In this document: in pieces, positions 1 to 9,741 of the stretch | Layout: every line of letters begins with the position of its first letter | Numbering within the stretch: the stretch's first letter is position 1 | DNA from: JASUTC01 sp035447925 | Lineage (GTDB): Bacteria; Thermotogota; Thermotogae; MWEM01 | Assembly: GCA_035447925.1 (NCBI GenBank) | Contig: DAOTHY010000042.1 | Coordinates: forward strand, 1-19,726 | Direction of reading: 5' to 3' | Length of the DNA stretch: 19,726 nt | Position numbers and translations under genes: made by a program | The notes under the pieces: model-generated | Told to the model about the DNA's origin: nothing | Database searches by the model: none | What the model saw: the letters and a program-made list of their open reading frames with translations, nothing else

Positions 1-3000
1 CGCCTGCCGGAGTTGGAGGCGTTGCTTCGAGATGGTGATGAGGTGGGCTTTATCGAGAAGTGTTTTGAGTGTTGGTTCAGCCGCCGTTCCCGGATGGATG
101 TGATGTCGGATGGGTTCCGTCAAACCCTGGCGGACTTACTCATGGAGCATCATTATTTTCGTGAATTTATCATCATGGCGGATTCTCAAACCGTTGATTA
201 TGAGAACTTTTTTGAGCGGTTGAAATCAATGGATACATTATTTGAGGATTACAAGATGCACGAAGCCCAGTTGTTGATCGATACGCTGCTGTGCCTGATC
301 TCGCATGCCCGGCAAACACTCACGACGGGAGAAGGCACAAAGCTGCTTGTTCCCTTTTTAAATGTTCACGTGCAGCTGTGGTTTCGTGAGATGCGTCGTG
401 TGGTGGCAACGGTTAACGAGAATCCTGAATTGAAGCTCTCCGATGATGTGAACGATGTGGACCGTCAGCAGATGCTGCCGGTGATTAATTGCCGGGACTG
501 TGGTGCCACGGGGTGGGTGTCCCTGCAAACCGATGATGATTCGGTGGCCATCAAGAATCTTCGGGATTTTTATGCCGCCTATTTCAATGATCATTCTGCC
601 ATCTGTACGTTGATTCCCGTTCATGATTTTCCTGCAGAAACCTCTGAACAGAATCGTTATTATCTGTGTCCGGAGTGTATGAAACTGAACAGCCGTGAGA
701 CCTGCGATCAATGCGGTGAAGCAAAACAGATTAAGGTGTTGTATGACCGCCCGTTTGTGGATTCGACTTCAACGAAAAACAAAGATTCCTGTCCCATATG
801 TGGCAGTAAAGGTGGGATGACGTTTATCGGGGCACGGAATTCAACCCTGATCAGTGCCGGGATTTCAGAGATTTTTGCCTCACGTTTCAACGATGATAAG
901 AAGTTACTGGCGTTTTCGGATTCGGTTCAGGATGCCTCTCACAAGGCGGGGTTCTTTAACGCGCGCACCTGGCGCTTTAATTTCAGGGTTGCCTTGCAGC
1001 GCTACGTTATTGCATGGGGAAAGGGCAAGCGTTTGTCTGATTTCGTCGATGATTTTTGCCGTTTTTATGAGAAACAAATGACAACTGAGGATTTTATCAC
1101 GCAATTCATCGCCCCAAATCAGAAATGGCGTGATGCCTTTGAATATCTCGTGGAAAATGATGTCTTGCCCAATGATCCGAAAGCGGTGAAGGATTTATTG
1201 AATGCCATTAAGAAACGTTTGAAGCTGGAGGCGGTTTATGAATACGGGTTTAGAAGCCGTATCGGGCGAACCCTTGAGAAATCCGCCTGTTCGATTCTTG
1301 CATTGGACAGGGAGAAGATGCAGCTTGCCTTGAAAGAGGCTTATGAGCTGGTGATCAATCAGGTGGGTCTGATGCGGGATGTTCCATTTCAGGTCTTTGA
1401 ACAATTTGTTTACGGGATGTTGTTGAAGTTGAAGATTTCCGGTGGTGTGTATCATGATGAACTCGATCATTTTATCTATGAAAATGGTAAGCGGTATCTC
1501 ATTTCAAAGGATCACAAAACATGGATGCCCGGGTTGATCAGTTCCGGAAAGGTACCCGATTTTATCGAGAAGTCTTTCGTAGCAAACAATCGAACCGGAT
1601 TCACCAATTTCAAACGTTCTTCTCCGTATTATAAATGGGCATACAAGATTTTAAAAGATTATGTGAATGAAANNNNNNNNNNNNNNNNNNNNNNNNNNNN
1701 NNNNNNNNNNNNNNNNNNNNNNNNNNNNNNNNNNNNNNNNNNNNNNNNNNNNNNNNNNNNNNNNNNNNNNNNAATTATGAGGCCTATACCCAGGCTTCCA
1801 ATTTCTTCGGTCGATTGTACGCAACGGGGGATATCTGTCGTATCTTTGCCGATGAGCATACGGGGCTGTTGTCTCGAAAAAAGCGAGAGACGGTGGAAAG
1901 GCGTTTTAAGACGAAAAAGGGGGATCAAAAGAGCTGGCATATCAATTTGTTGTCTTGTACGCCAACCCTTGAGCTGGGAATCGATATCGGTGATCTCTCG
2001 TCCATCATCCTGTGTTCCATGCCACCCACGCAGGCCCAGTTCCTTCAGCGTGTGGGTCGTCCGGGGCGAAAGGATGGCAATGCCTTTTCTGCGGTTGTTG
2101 CCAATTTGAAACCCCATGATATGTATTTTTATGAACAGCCCTATGAGATGATTGCGGGGGATGTGAAGGCTCCTACCATCTTTTTGAACGCCTCCGCCGT
2201 TCTGGAACGTCAATTTTTTGCCTTCTGTTTCGATTGCTGGATAAAGGAGAGCGCCGGGAGAAAGAATATGGTGCCGAAGGACATCTCCAAATGTCTGACG
2301 TCCATCGAAAAGCCGGAGAGAAAGATTTTCCCATTCAATTTCCTGGAGTATGTTGAATACCATCTTCAGCCTTTATATCAGGCGTTTTGTGAGCTTTTTG
2401 ATGATAAAACACTGGATGAGGATTCCAAGGAGAAATTGCATCAGTTTGCCTTTGGTGATGCTCAAACGGAGGGGAGTTTGGGCTATAAGGTGGTGAAAGC
2501 CTTCAAAGCCATTAAAGACGAGCGTGATGCCGTGCGTTTTCAATTGAAGAGTTTGACAAAGGTGATCAATGCGGTGGAACGTGAGCCGGATGATCAAAAA
2601 AAGACCGAAAAATTGGAGAGTCTGTACCGGGAAAAAGGAGCCCTGTCAAGATTGGTCGTGGAGATCAGCTCAAAGAACGTTTACAATTTCCTGTCGGATG
2701 AGGGGCTTCTGCCCAATTACGCCTTTCCGGAGGCCGGGGTCTCCCTAAAGGCGATCATTTATCGTAAACTGGAGAAGAATCCATCGAATAAAAAGAAATA
2801 TGAACATTATGTGTATGAGTATATGCGCCCCGCTGCTTCTGCAATCGTGGAATTTGCACCGGATAATGCGTTTTATTCCGGGGGTAGAAAGTTGGTCATC
2901 GATCAAATCGACGTGAAGAGTTCAGAACCGGAATTGTGGCGGCTGTGCCCGAATTGTTCCCATGCTCAACGGGTTGTTGAGAAAGAGGACACACGGACAT

Positions 3001-4942
3001 GTCCCCGTTGCGGGGATGCCGGTTGGGTTGATTCGGGACAGGTTAAACGGATGCTTCGGATGAAACAGGTGTATGCGACGGATGAATACACCGGTAGTTT
3101 TAGCGGGGATGAGACGGATGATCGCAGCAACAAGTTCTACACGAAGGATTTGTACGTTGATGTGGATCCTCAAAATATTGTAAGCGCCTGGAAGATTGAT
3201 GACCCGGATAATGCCTTCGGTTTTGAATATGTGAAAAAGGCCACGCTGCGGGATATCAATTTTGGAGAGAAGACAACGCTGGGACAGCCGTTTTTTGTCG
3301 CCGGTGAAGAGAAGATACGCAGCGGTTTTAAGATTTGTAAGGAATGTGGCAAGATTCAAAAGAACTCTAATAAATCAAGAAAAAATCATTATTTTTCCTG
3401 TTCGTATGCCGATTCAAATGATAAGAGTGAGTATGAAGAAGAGGTTTATCTGTATCGTGAGTTTGAATCGGAAGCCTTACGTATATTGATTCCCACCACG
3501 TCTATTCAGTTGAATGAGGTGGTGGAAAATTCATTTATCGCCGCCGTTATGCTGGGGTTGAAAGAGTATTTTGGTTCTGTGGATCATTTGCGGGCTACCG
3601 TTAGCCGAGTGCCTGTTGCCGGTGCGGAGTATGAGAGGATTTATCTGACGGTTTACGATACGGTACCGGGGGGAACGGGTTATTTGAAGCATTTGCTGAA
3701 AAATCCCCATCATGTCTTCGATATGCTTCAGAAGGCTGTTGATGTCATGGCGGATTGTGAATGTCAGTCCAATCCAAAACATGACGGTTGTTATCGCTGT
3801 CTGTTTGCCTACAAGCTCAGTCGTTATGCCAACACCATTTCCAAGTCTGTGGCACTGGATTTACTGAGGGGTATAGTCGCTGATCGGGAAAAATTGACCT
3901 CGATTAAGAGTCTGGTCGATATCCCCCTTACGAGGCTGTTTGACAGTGAACTCGAAAAGATGTTTATCGAAGGGCTTCGTCAATACGCTTCAAAATATGA
4001 GATTGTAATCAAACCAGGGTTTCATCACTCACGGGAAGGATTCTTCTTTAAGGTTGGCGACAATGAGTATTTTATTTCTGAGCAGGTGTTATTGTCTCCC
4101 TCAGAGGGGGTTAATGTCCGGACACGGGCTGATTTCCTGATTGAGCGCTTGGATGGAAACCAGGCGTTTAAACCGATTGCCGTTTATACGGATGGCTTTT
4201 CTTTTCACAGGGATTCGGTTGCCGATGATTTTTTAAAACGNNNNNNNNNNNNNNNNNNNNNNNNNNNNNNNNNNNNNNNNNNNNNNNNNNNNNNNNNNNN
4301 NNNNNNNNNNNNNNNNNNNNNNNNNNNNNNNNNNNNNNNNCTCTCGCAACGATTCAAACGGCTGTAGAGGGGTTTGACGATTATTTTGACACGGTCTCGT
4401 CTCCAAATTTGTGTGGTGAGTTGGATGTTCAGGGTGGCTGTTTGCGTTGTTATGCGATTTTGGATAAAGCCTCCTTTGACAAGAATTTTATCAAGATGAT
4501 ACTGATTCTCAGGGATGTGTCTCAAGATGATGATTATAAAAAGAGCTGGCATTATTTTCTCAGGGCCTTTAATCTCTTTCAGTTCCAGGATGCCCTCTTT
4601 CTCACTGAGTCCGGTTTAAAGCAGGGGATTTACGGTCCGCTTTTCAGTTCTTCTCATTTAATCCCTGAACAGACAGAAGTCGCAGTGCAGGGGGATTGGC
4701 AAGATGTTTTAAGCGTTGTTTTTGATGACGAGATAAAAAAGACAGCAGCCGGTTTGATTGAACAAGGGTTGAGAGCCCCCGATGATGTTGGTTATGAACT
4801 CACTGACGATACAGGGGAAATCATTTGTGATGTTGAATTTATATGGTTTGAAGAAAAGCGGGTGCTTTTGAGAAAGGACCAGAGAGATAATGAAAACTAT
4901 TTGATCAATCATGGGTATGAAGTGATAAAGGGTGGTGAATGA
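1..4942 (+). CDS. DruE-like giant DEAD/DEAH helicase with DUF1998 and Vsr-like nuclease domain (5'-partial, two assembly gaps)
   Basis: Probable ATP-driven nucleic-acid translocase of a defence system. About 1,580 residues are visible in three blocks (1-1672, 1773-4240, 4343-4942) that read as one protein. The N-terminus with helicase motifs I-III lies upstream of the window. Seen in order: Cys pairs CRDCG (~490), CPEC/CDQC (~667-714) and CPICG (~790); RecA2 segment LLAFSDSVQDASHKAG (~904); motif V TLELGIDIGD (~1960-2000); motif VI QRVGRPGRKDGNA (~2047-2085), then HDMYF and FLNASAVLERQ; Cys pairs CPNC/CPRC (~2947-3010) and CKEC (~3340); DUF1998-type core DTVPGGTGY with CEC...CYRC (~3655-3805); a Vsr/DUF559-like strand pair RADFLIE...IAVYTDGFSFH (~4120-4210); and a last block CDVEFIWFEEKRVLL. 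The motif VI surroundings recall DruE of Druantia from memory. In the nuclease-like motif, the Glu usual in DUF559 is replaced by Tyr or Thr. The apparent frame changes fall exactly at the N runs, so they are assembly artefacts. The gene ends in an ATGA overlap with the next. Confidence 0.85.
1673..1772. other. Assembly gap (100 N) inside the first helicase gene
   Basis: Exactly 100 N. Coding is in frame 1 up to the gap and in frame 3 directly after it (NYEAYTQASNFFGRLYATG, from 1773). If the gene is intact, the true missing length must leave remainder 2 on division by 3, so 100 is a placeholder. The lost part lies between the central helical region and RecA2 motif V. Confidence 0.97.
4241..4340. 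other. Assembly gap (100 N) inside the nuclease-like domain of the first helicase gene
   Basis: Exactly 100 N. Coding runs in frame 3 up to it and in frame 2 after it (LATIQTAVEGFDDYF from 4343). An intact gene again needs a true length with remainder 2 modulo 3. The missing piece directly follows the VYTDGFSFH segment, so any further catalytic residues of the nuclease-like fold may be hidden here. Confidence 0.97.
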
Positions 4943-7101
4943 GAAGGATGTTGAGTGATATTAAATTTGCGATTTCAAATGATTTTTTGTCCGCTTTTGC
5001 AGAAATTCCCAGAAATAAACAGCGAAAGGTATCGGAATTTATCACAAGGTTTCAGAGTGATCCCGCTTCACCCGGGATCAATTATGAACCGATCAGACAT
5101 GCGCTGGACAAAAACATGAAATCGGTCAGAATAGACAAGGAATACAGAGGCATCGTCTATAAACCGTCTAAGGGGAATGTTTATCTGTTGCTTCATGTGG
5201 CGTTGCATGATGATGCGTATAAGTGGGCGGAAAAGAGAAGATGTTCGGTTAATACCTATACAAATTCCGTTCAGGTTTACGAGGTCTCGAAAACGGTCTT
5301 GATTTCAAATGCCTCTGCGAAATCAGCCGTTTCAGAACAGCCGGCCTTGTTTGGAAATATCAGTAAAAACAACTTGTTGAAAATGGGGATTCCCGAAGAT
5401 TTGACTGATTTGGTTTATTCTTTAAAGAACAGAGAGGATTTTGCAGGAAGTAAACAATTCCTGCCTGAGGAGTCTTACGAGGCGCTTTCTTTTGTTTTTG
5501 AAGGCATTCCGGTGGATGAAGTCATTAATGAGATGTTTCTTGATCAGCAAGAAGAGCATGTGGATGCCGAAGATTTTGACAAGGCGTTGAAGACATCTGT
5601 TTCAAAGCAGAAATTTGTTGTGTTTGACAAGGAAAATGAACATGAATTACAGGAGATGCTTACGGCTCCGCTGGATCAATGGCGTGTTTTTTTACATCGC
5701 TCTCAACGCAAGATCGTCGAGAATGATTACAGTGGTTCTGCGAGGGTTCTTGGCGGGGCCGGAACGGGAAAGACCGTTGTTGCCATGCACAGGGCTAAAT
5801 ATCTTGCGGAAAAGATTTACACAAAACCGGATGAAATGATATTGTTCACCACGTTCACAACCAATCTTGTGGAGGATATTCGAAATAATCTGAAAAAGAT
5901 TTGTTCGCCAAATATCATGAAACGAATTGAGATTGTCAACATCGACAGATGGGCAAATGAGTATCTTTTACGTAACGGTTATGAATATGAACTGAAGTAT
6001 GGCAAAGACCTTGATTTGTTATGGGAAAGAGCTTATGCCGCAGCTCCGGATGATTTTGATTATGATATTCATTTTTTAAAAGATGAATGGGAATATATCG
6101 TTGCGGCAAAGGATATTGACAATTTGCAGGATTATTTAAAATGCTCACGAAAAGGCAGGGGTGTGCGTGCCGGACGTCGGGAAAGGGTTAAGATTTGGAA
6201 AGTGATGGAACTGTTCAGAAAAGAAATGGACCAAGAGAAGGTTCGGGATATTAATGCCCTTTTTATGGATGCCAGAGTTGTTTTGAAAAACAAGGGAACG
6301 ATAAAAAAATACAGGTCGGTCATCGTAGATGAAGCTCAGGATTTGAGTCCACAGGCGTTTATGTTGATTCGAGAGTTGATGGGAGAACAGAAGCGCAATG
6401 ATATCTTTATCGTTGGAGATGCCCATCAGAGAATTTATGGCCGTAAGATCAGTTTGAAACAATGTGGTGTGAATATTCAGGGAAGAAGCAGTATTTTAAA
6501 GATTAATTATCGTACCCCTGAGGAAACGAGGAATTGGGCTTTCTCGATTTTGAAAGGGTTTGATTTTGATGATTTGAATGAAGGAATCGACACCGGAAAA
6601 GGATATAAATCCCTTTTTAAAGGCCCTGAACCAAAGGTAGAACATTTTGAAACCAGTGAAGAGGAAATAGAATTTGTCTATAACCGCATCAAAAAACTCA
6701 TTGAGGAAGGAGCGGATCCCCGGGATATCTGTGCTGTGTTCAGAACGAGAACCTTGAAAAGGGATTTTATGAAAGCCCTCCACAATCGCGGCATGGAAAC
6801 CTATCAGATTTCCCCGAATATGGCAGAAGACAGATCGTCTAATTTTGTCAGGATTGCCACCATGCACCGAGTGAAAGGCCTCGAATTTGAACACATTTTC
6901 ATCGTTAGTGTTAATAAAAACGTTCTGCCTCTCAATCATGCCCTCAGAGATATTGATGATCCTGTTGAATTAAACCGTGTAAAACTCAGCGAACGTTCTT
7001 TGCTGTATGTTGCGGCTACACGTTCCAAAAGTACCTTAACGATTAGTTCTTATGGGACACCTTCTGAGTTTTTGTTGAATCAAACCGATGAAAAAGGATG
7101 A
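4939..7101 (+). CDS. UvrD/Rep-type superfamily 1 helicase with RelE/ParE-like N-terminal domain
   Basis: Predicted 3'-5' DNA helicase of 720 residues. Residues ~5-105 look like a RelE/ParE toxin fold (SVRIDKEYRGIVYK, LLLHVALHDDAYKWAEKR). This N-terminus occurs in some stand-alone UvrD-like helicases and may be a structural or nucleic-acid-binding module rather than an active toxin. A linker rich in acidic residues follows. The helicase core then shows Walker A GGAGTGKT (272-279), Walker B VIVDEAQD (461-468), motif III GDAHQRIYG (from 493), motif IV INYRT, motif V TMHRVKGLEFE and motif VI YVAATR (690-695), so all core motifs appear intact. The chosen ATG overlaps the stop of the upstream helicase (ATGA at 4939-4942) and has AAAGGGTGG just before it, which indicates translational coupling. 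GC in hand-counted rows (37-43%) lies between that of its neighbours. The helicase call is secure; the role of the RelE-like part is inference. Confidence 0.93.
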   Translation: MRRMLSDIKFAISNDFLSAFAEIPRNKQRKVSEFITRFQSDPASPGINYEPIRHALDKNMKSVRIDKEYRGIVYKPSKGNVYLLLHVALHDDAYKWAEKRRCSVNTYTNSVQVYEVSKTVLISNASAKSAVSEQPALFGNISKNNLLKMGIPEDLTDLVYSLKNREDFAGSKQFLPEESYEALSFVFEGIPVDEVINEMFLDQQEEHVDAEDFDKALKTSVSKQKFVVFDKENEHELQEMLTAPLDQWRVFLHRSQRKIVENDYSGSARVLGGAGTGKTVVAMHRAKYLAEKIYTKPDEMILFTTFTTNLVEDIRNNLKKICSPNIMKRIEIVNIDRWANEYLLRNGYEYELKYGKDLDLLWERAYAAAPDDFDYDIHFLKDEWEYIVAAKDIDNLQDYLKCSRKGRGVRAGRRERVKIWKVMELFRKEMDQEKVRDINALFMDARVVLKNKGTIKKYRSVIVDEAQDLSPQAFMLIRELMGEQKRNDIFIVGDAHQRIYGRKISLKQCGVNIQGRSSILKINYRTPEETRNWAFSILKGFDFDDLNEGIDTGKGYKSLFKGPEPKVEHFETSEEEIEFVYNRIKKLIEEGADPRDICAVFRTRTLKRDFMKALHNRGMETYQISPNMAEDRSSNFVRIATMHRVKGLEFEHIFIVSVNKNVLPLNHALRDIDDPVELNRVKLSERSLLYVAATRSKSTLTISSYGTPSEFLLNQTDEKG

Positions 7102-7213
7102 TGTTTTTTGAGGAATTGACCAGAAATTGAAAGACAACTCCGGACTGTTCAGACACTGTTCCAGAGGGAAAATGAAAACGGTATAAAAGTCATTTATGAG
7201 GTGTTGAATTCTC

Positions 7214-9730
7214 ATGATAGAGGAAAAAATCAAACAAAAGGTTAAAACTCTAAAAGACTTTGAGGAAGGATTAACAAAATACCAAACAGAAAATGCTATC
7301 CAAATCATCATCGATTTGGACGGGGCCGGTTTTACATATGAAGAAATTCTTTATCAGTTTAAAAAGCCTATGATTTTTAATCCGAGGAATCAAACTGAGA
7401 AGTTTTTTTCTTATATCAAAAAATATCCCTTGTGTTTTCTTTATGTCCTTGTTTCCATTGCAAAAGAACATTACGTTGAAAAACGGTTTTGGCCCTATTT
7501 ATTTGAAGCATTTCATCTGAAGCATATCAACGAAGGTGTTGTTGAAACAAGGATAAGACAGTTTGTCACTGGGATTCTGAACAACTTTGATTTATTAAGT
7601 TTATTTCCGGAATCAGTGCAGGTCGTTGATATCTTCGGAATTGTTGCTCATGCAAAAGTGCCTAATGCTTACTATGACGTGTACTCTAATTTTATTGGAA
7701 ATCTGTTTGATTTGGTTGAAGAAGAAGCAGATGCCGTAAGACTTTTGCAACTTTGGCGAGAACTATATCAACAGGAAAATGTTTCGAAAAAATACGCCAA
7801 TTACTATCAGGATAAATTTCAAGCTAAAGAAGAACTGTCAGCAATAGTGAATGCACTTTCAAGTGATAGAGTCTTTGAAAGTGTTTCAAAGATGCTGATG
7901 TTAATGAAAACACAACCTCTTTTGGTATTGAATCAAAAAAGTGTCACCTTACTTAAGAGCCTCCAGAGATATAGTCGTCAACGTTCTCAATTGATTGCCT
8001 ATGGGCTTTCCACGTTAGATATATTAAATGAGTGTCAGAGTGATTATGAAACTTACAAAGAAAAAATCAACAAGTACAACTTAAATATCTTCAATTCGTT
8101 GAAAAAGCCTATGAGGTATTTTCTTCTGTATGGGGCTGAATACGCAGAGGGGTTTCTTCTTGAGTCGCTAAATCGCATGAAACAAAGAAATAAAGGCCAA
8201 AAGATCTCACTGAGTGATGATGTCCATGATTACAGTAAAAAACAATACGCCAAGGTTAAAAAACAGAATTTCAACTTGGCTTCAGTGGGCTGGATGTATT
8301 CTTTTGATAAGGGAATCCATTTAGAAATTGGGAAAATAAGGATTGATGCTGATTTTTTTAAACAGTATCAAAGTCAAGGACACAATCACTTTTGTCTGAT
8401 ACTCAGGAATAAAGGAGGGGATTTTAAAAAAGAAATTCCGGGGGGATTTAATCGGCAAGGGGTTTTTGATTCTAATGGAAGCAATCGGTTTTCGCTGGAT
8501 GTTAAAAATCCCAAAGATCTGTGCGAGATCGTTATTCAGGATTTTTCAGATAAGGAATTTCTTTTATTGGAAAGCTTTACCTTATCTGATGATTTTTGTA
8601 TCTTTTTAAAGATTCATTCCAAATTCAAACTGTTGACAGATGATGCATTTCCAGGTCATGGTCACATGTATATCTGGCATAAGAACACGATTACAATACA
8701 GGGTGTTAAAAGTACTTATGATGAAATAAGTGAAATCACGATTCTTGAGAATAAATTTCAAGATGAAGTTAGAATTTTCGATCGTTTTTCTCCTGAGATT
8801 CCCATAAAAATATTGACACGTTTGGAGAGTTTGAATCCAAAGTTAGACGATAGGAATAGAATCAAAGGTTTGATTGTAGAAGGGGAGGAAAATGTTTTCA
8901 ATGATTATCCTGAGGTTCGCTTTAGCGAATTTGATAATTTGAAAAATTGGAAATTTCAAGTAGATGATAGTCCTTTCCTTGAGCTTTCATCAGAAGTGCT
9001 TGTTCTGAAAACATTTTGTCCGAAAAAGAGTTCACTTTATTCATTTGATCATTTTAGGAAATACACAATTACTTTTCTCAACTGTGATAGTCAGGAAAAT
9101 AGAGAAATAACCTTTTATTTGTTTCCTCAGTTCAAGTTCGAAACAGAAAATAAGGTCTTTTCAGTCAACACGGAAAAAATAAGACTGATAGTTACCTCCG
9201 AAAAGATGGTCAATTTTAATTTGAGAGGTCAAAATATACAATTAACACCCGATCAATCACCTCATGAAAAAATTTATGAATACACGCCGAAAGAAGACAA
9301 TAAAATGCCAAGCAAAATAATCGGTGTTTTATCCTGCCGAGGTGATTTACAAAGGGAGGTAAAATTTTGGATTCAGGTAGATATTGCATTCTTAAACATA
9401 TTTAAAAAAGGCGAAAAAATAGAATCGACGGAGGAATGGGTAACGTTTGACAAATTAACTGAATGGTCCGTTGAGACAAACAGAAACTTCAATATAATGA
9501 AAATAGGTTTTTTTAAGGAAAAGACCGATTCAAAAGCACTTTGTTATCAAATCATTCGGATCAATCAACAAAAAAGATTTGATTTCAAGGAGATCGTTTC
9601 AAAGAAATCACTTTTGCCACTTGACGAACCGGTTTATCTCCATGTGAAATTTTCTCATCAGTTCAAGAATGAGACGTCTTATATGCCATTTTGTACGGTG
9701 ATTAAAGATACAGAGGATGAAGAATGGTAG
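7214..9730 (+). CDS. Unknown 838-residue protein, helical N-terminus and beta-rich C-terminus
   Basis: I do not recognise the family. Roughly the first 350 residues look alpha-helical, with an aromatic patch FWPYLFEAFHL (~residues 93-103) and long amphipathic stretches. From ~370 on the sequence is rich in alternating hydrophobic and polar residues, with repeated strands suggesting several beta-sandwich or Ig-like domains. No signal peptide, membrane helix, Walker motif or clear nuclease motif was seen. Large unknown partners of this kind accompany DUF1998 helicases in other systems (DruH in Druantia type III is one), so a scaffold, substrate-binding or DNA-clamp role is plausible but unproven. 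The start has TGAGGTG at 7197-7203, ten bases upstream. The gene follows a 112-bp gap, the only sizeable break in the cluster, and is visibly more AT-rich than the first helicase gene. Its stop lies 11 bases before the next gene's preferred start. Confidence 0.85.
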   Translation: MIEEKIKQKVKTLKDFEEGLTKYQTENAIQIIIDLDGAGFTYEEILYQFKKPMIFNPRNQTEKFFSYIKKYPLCFLYVLVSIAKEHYVEKRFWPYLFEAFHLKHINEGVVETRIRQFVTGILNNFDLLSLFPESVQVVDIFGIVAHAKVPNAYYDVYSNFIGNLFDLVEEEADAVRLLQLWRELYQQENVSKKYANYYQDKFQAKEELSAIVNALSSDRVFESVSKMLMLMKTQPLLVLNQKSVTLLKSLQRYSRQRSQLIAYGLSTLDILNECQSDYETYKEKINKYNLNIFNSLKKPMRYFLLYGAEYAEGFLLESLNRMKQRNKGQKISLSDDVHDYSKKQYAKVKKQNFNLASVGWMYSFDKGIHLEIGKIRIDADFFKQYQSQGHNHFCLILRNKGGDFKKEIPGGFNRQGVFDSNGSNRFSLDVKNPKDLCEIVIQDFSDKEFLLLESFTLSDDFCIFLKIHSKFKLLTDDAFPGHGHMYIWHKNTITIQGVKSTYDEISEITILENKFQDEVRIFDRFSPEIPIKILTRLESLNPKLDDRNRIKGLIVEGEENVFNDYPEVRFSEFDNLKNWKFQVDDSPFLELSSEVLVLKTFCPKKSSLYSFDHFRKYTITFLNCDSQENREITFYLFPQFKFETENKVFSVNTEKIRLIVTSEKMVNFNLRGQNIQLTPDQSPHEKIYEYTPKEDNKMPSKIIGVLSCRGDLQREVKFWIQVDIAFLNIFKKGEKIESTEEWVTFDKLTEWSVETNRNFNIMKIGFFKEKTDSKALCYQIIRINQQKRFDFKEIVSKKSLLPLDEPVYLHVKFSHQFKNETSYMPFCTVIKDTEDEEW

Positions 9731-9736
9731 AGGGGG
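9731..9736 (+). promoter_or_regulatory. Ribosome binding site that fixes the start of the second DUF1998 helicase
   Basis: AGGGGG lies five bases before the ATG at 9742. An in-frame ATG at 9724 would overlap the upstream gene but has no comparable Shine-Dalgarno sequence, so 9742 is the better start. Confidence 0.75.
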
Positions 9737-9741
9737 ATAAG

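Noticed and set aside
13..2109. Continuous 698-codon reading frame running through the first N gap
   Set aside because: After the gap this frame loses all family similarity, whereas frame 3 carries motifs V and VI. The end of this frame is an artefact of the 100-N placeholder.
358..6939. Many minus-strand reading frames of 60-235 codons opposite the helicase genes
   Set aside because: They lie antisense to well-supported coding sequence, lack ribosome binding sites, and show no family features.
9724..9741. Upstream ATG as the start of the second DUF1998 helicase
   Set aside because: It overlaps the preceding gene and lacks a ribosome binding site, while AGGGGG sits five bases before the ATG at 9742.
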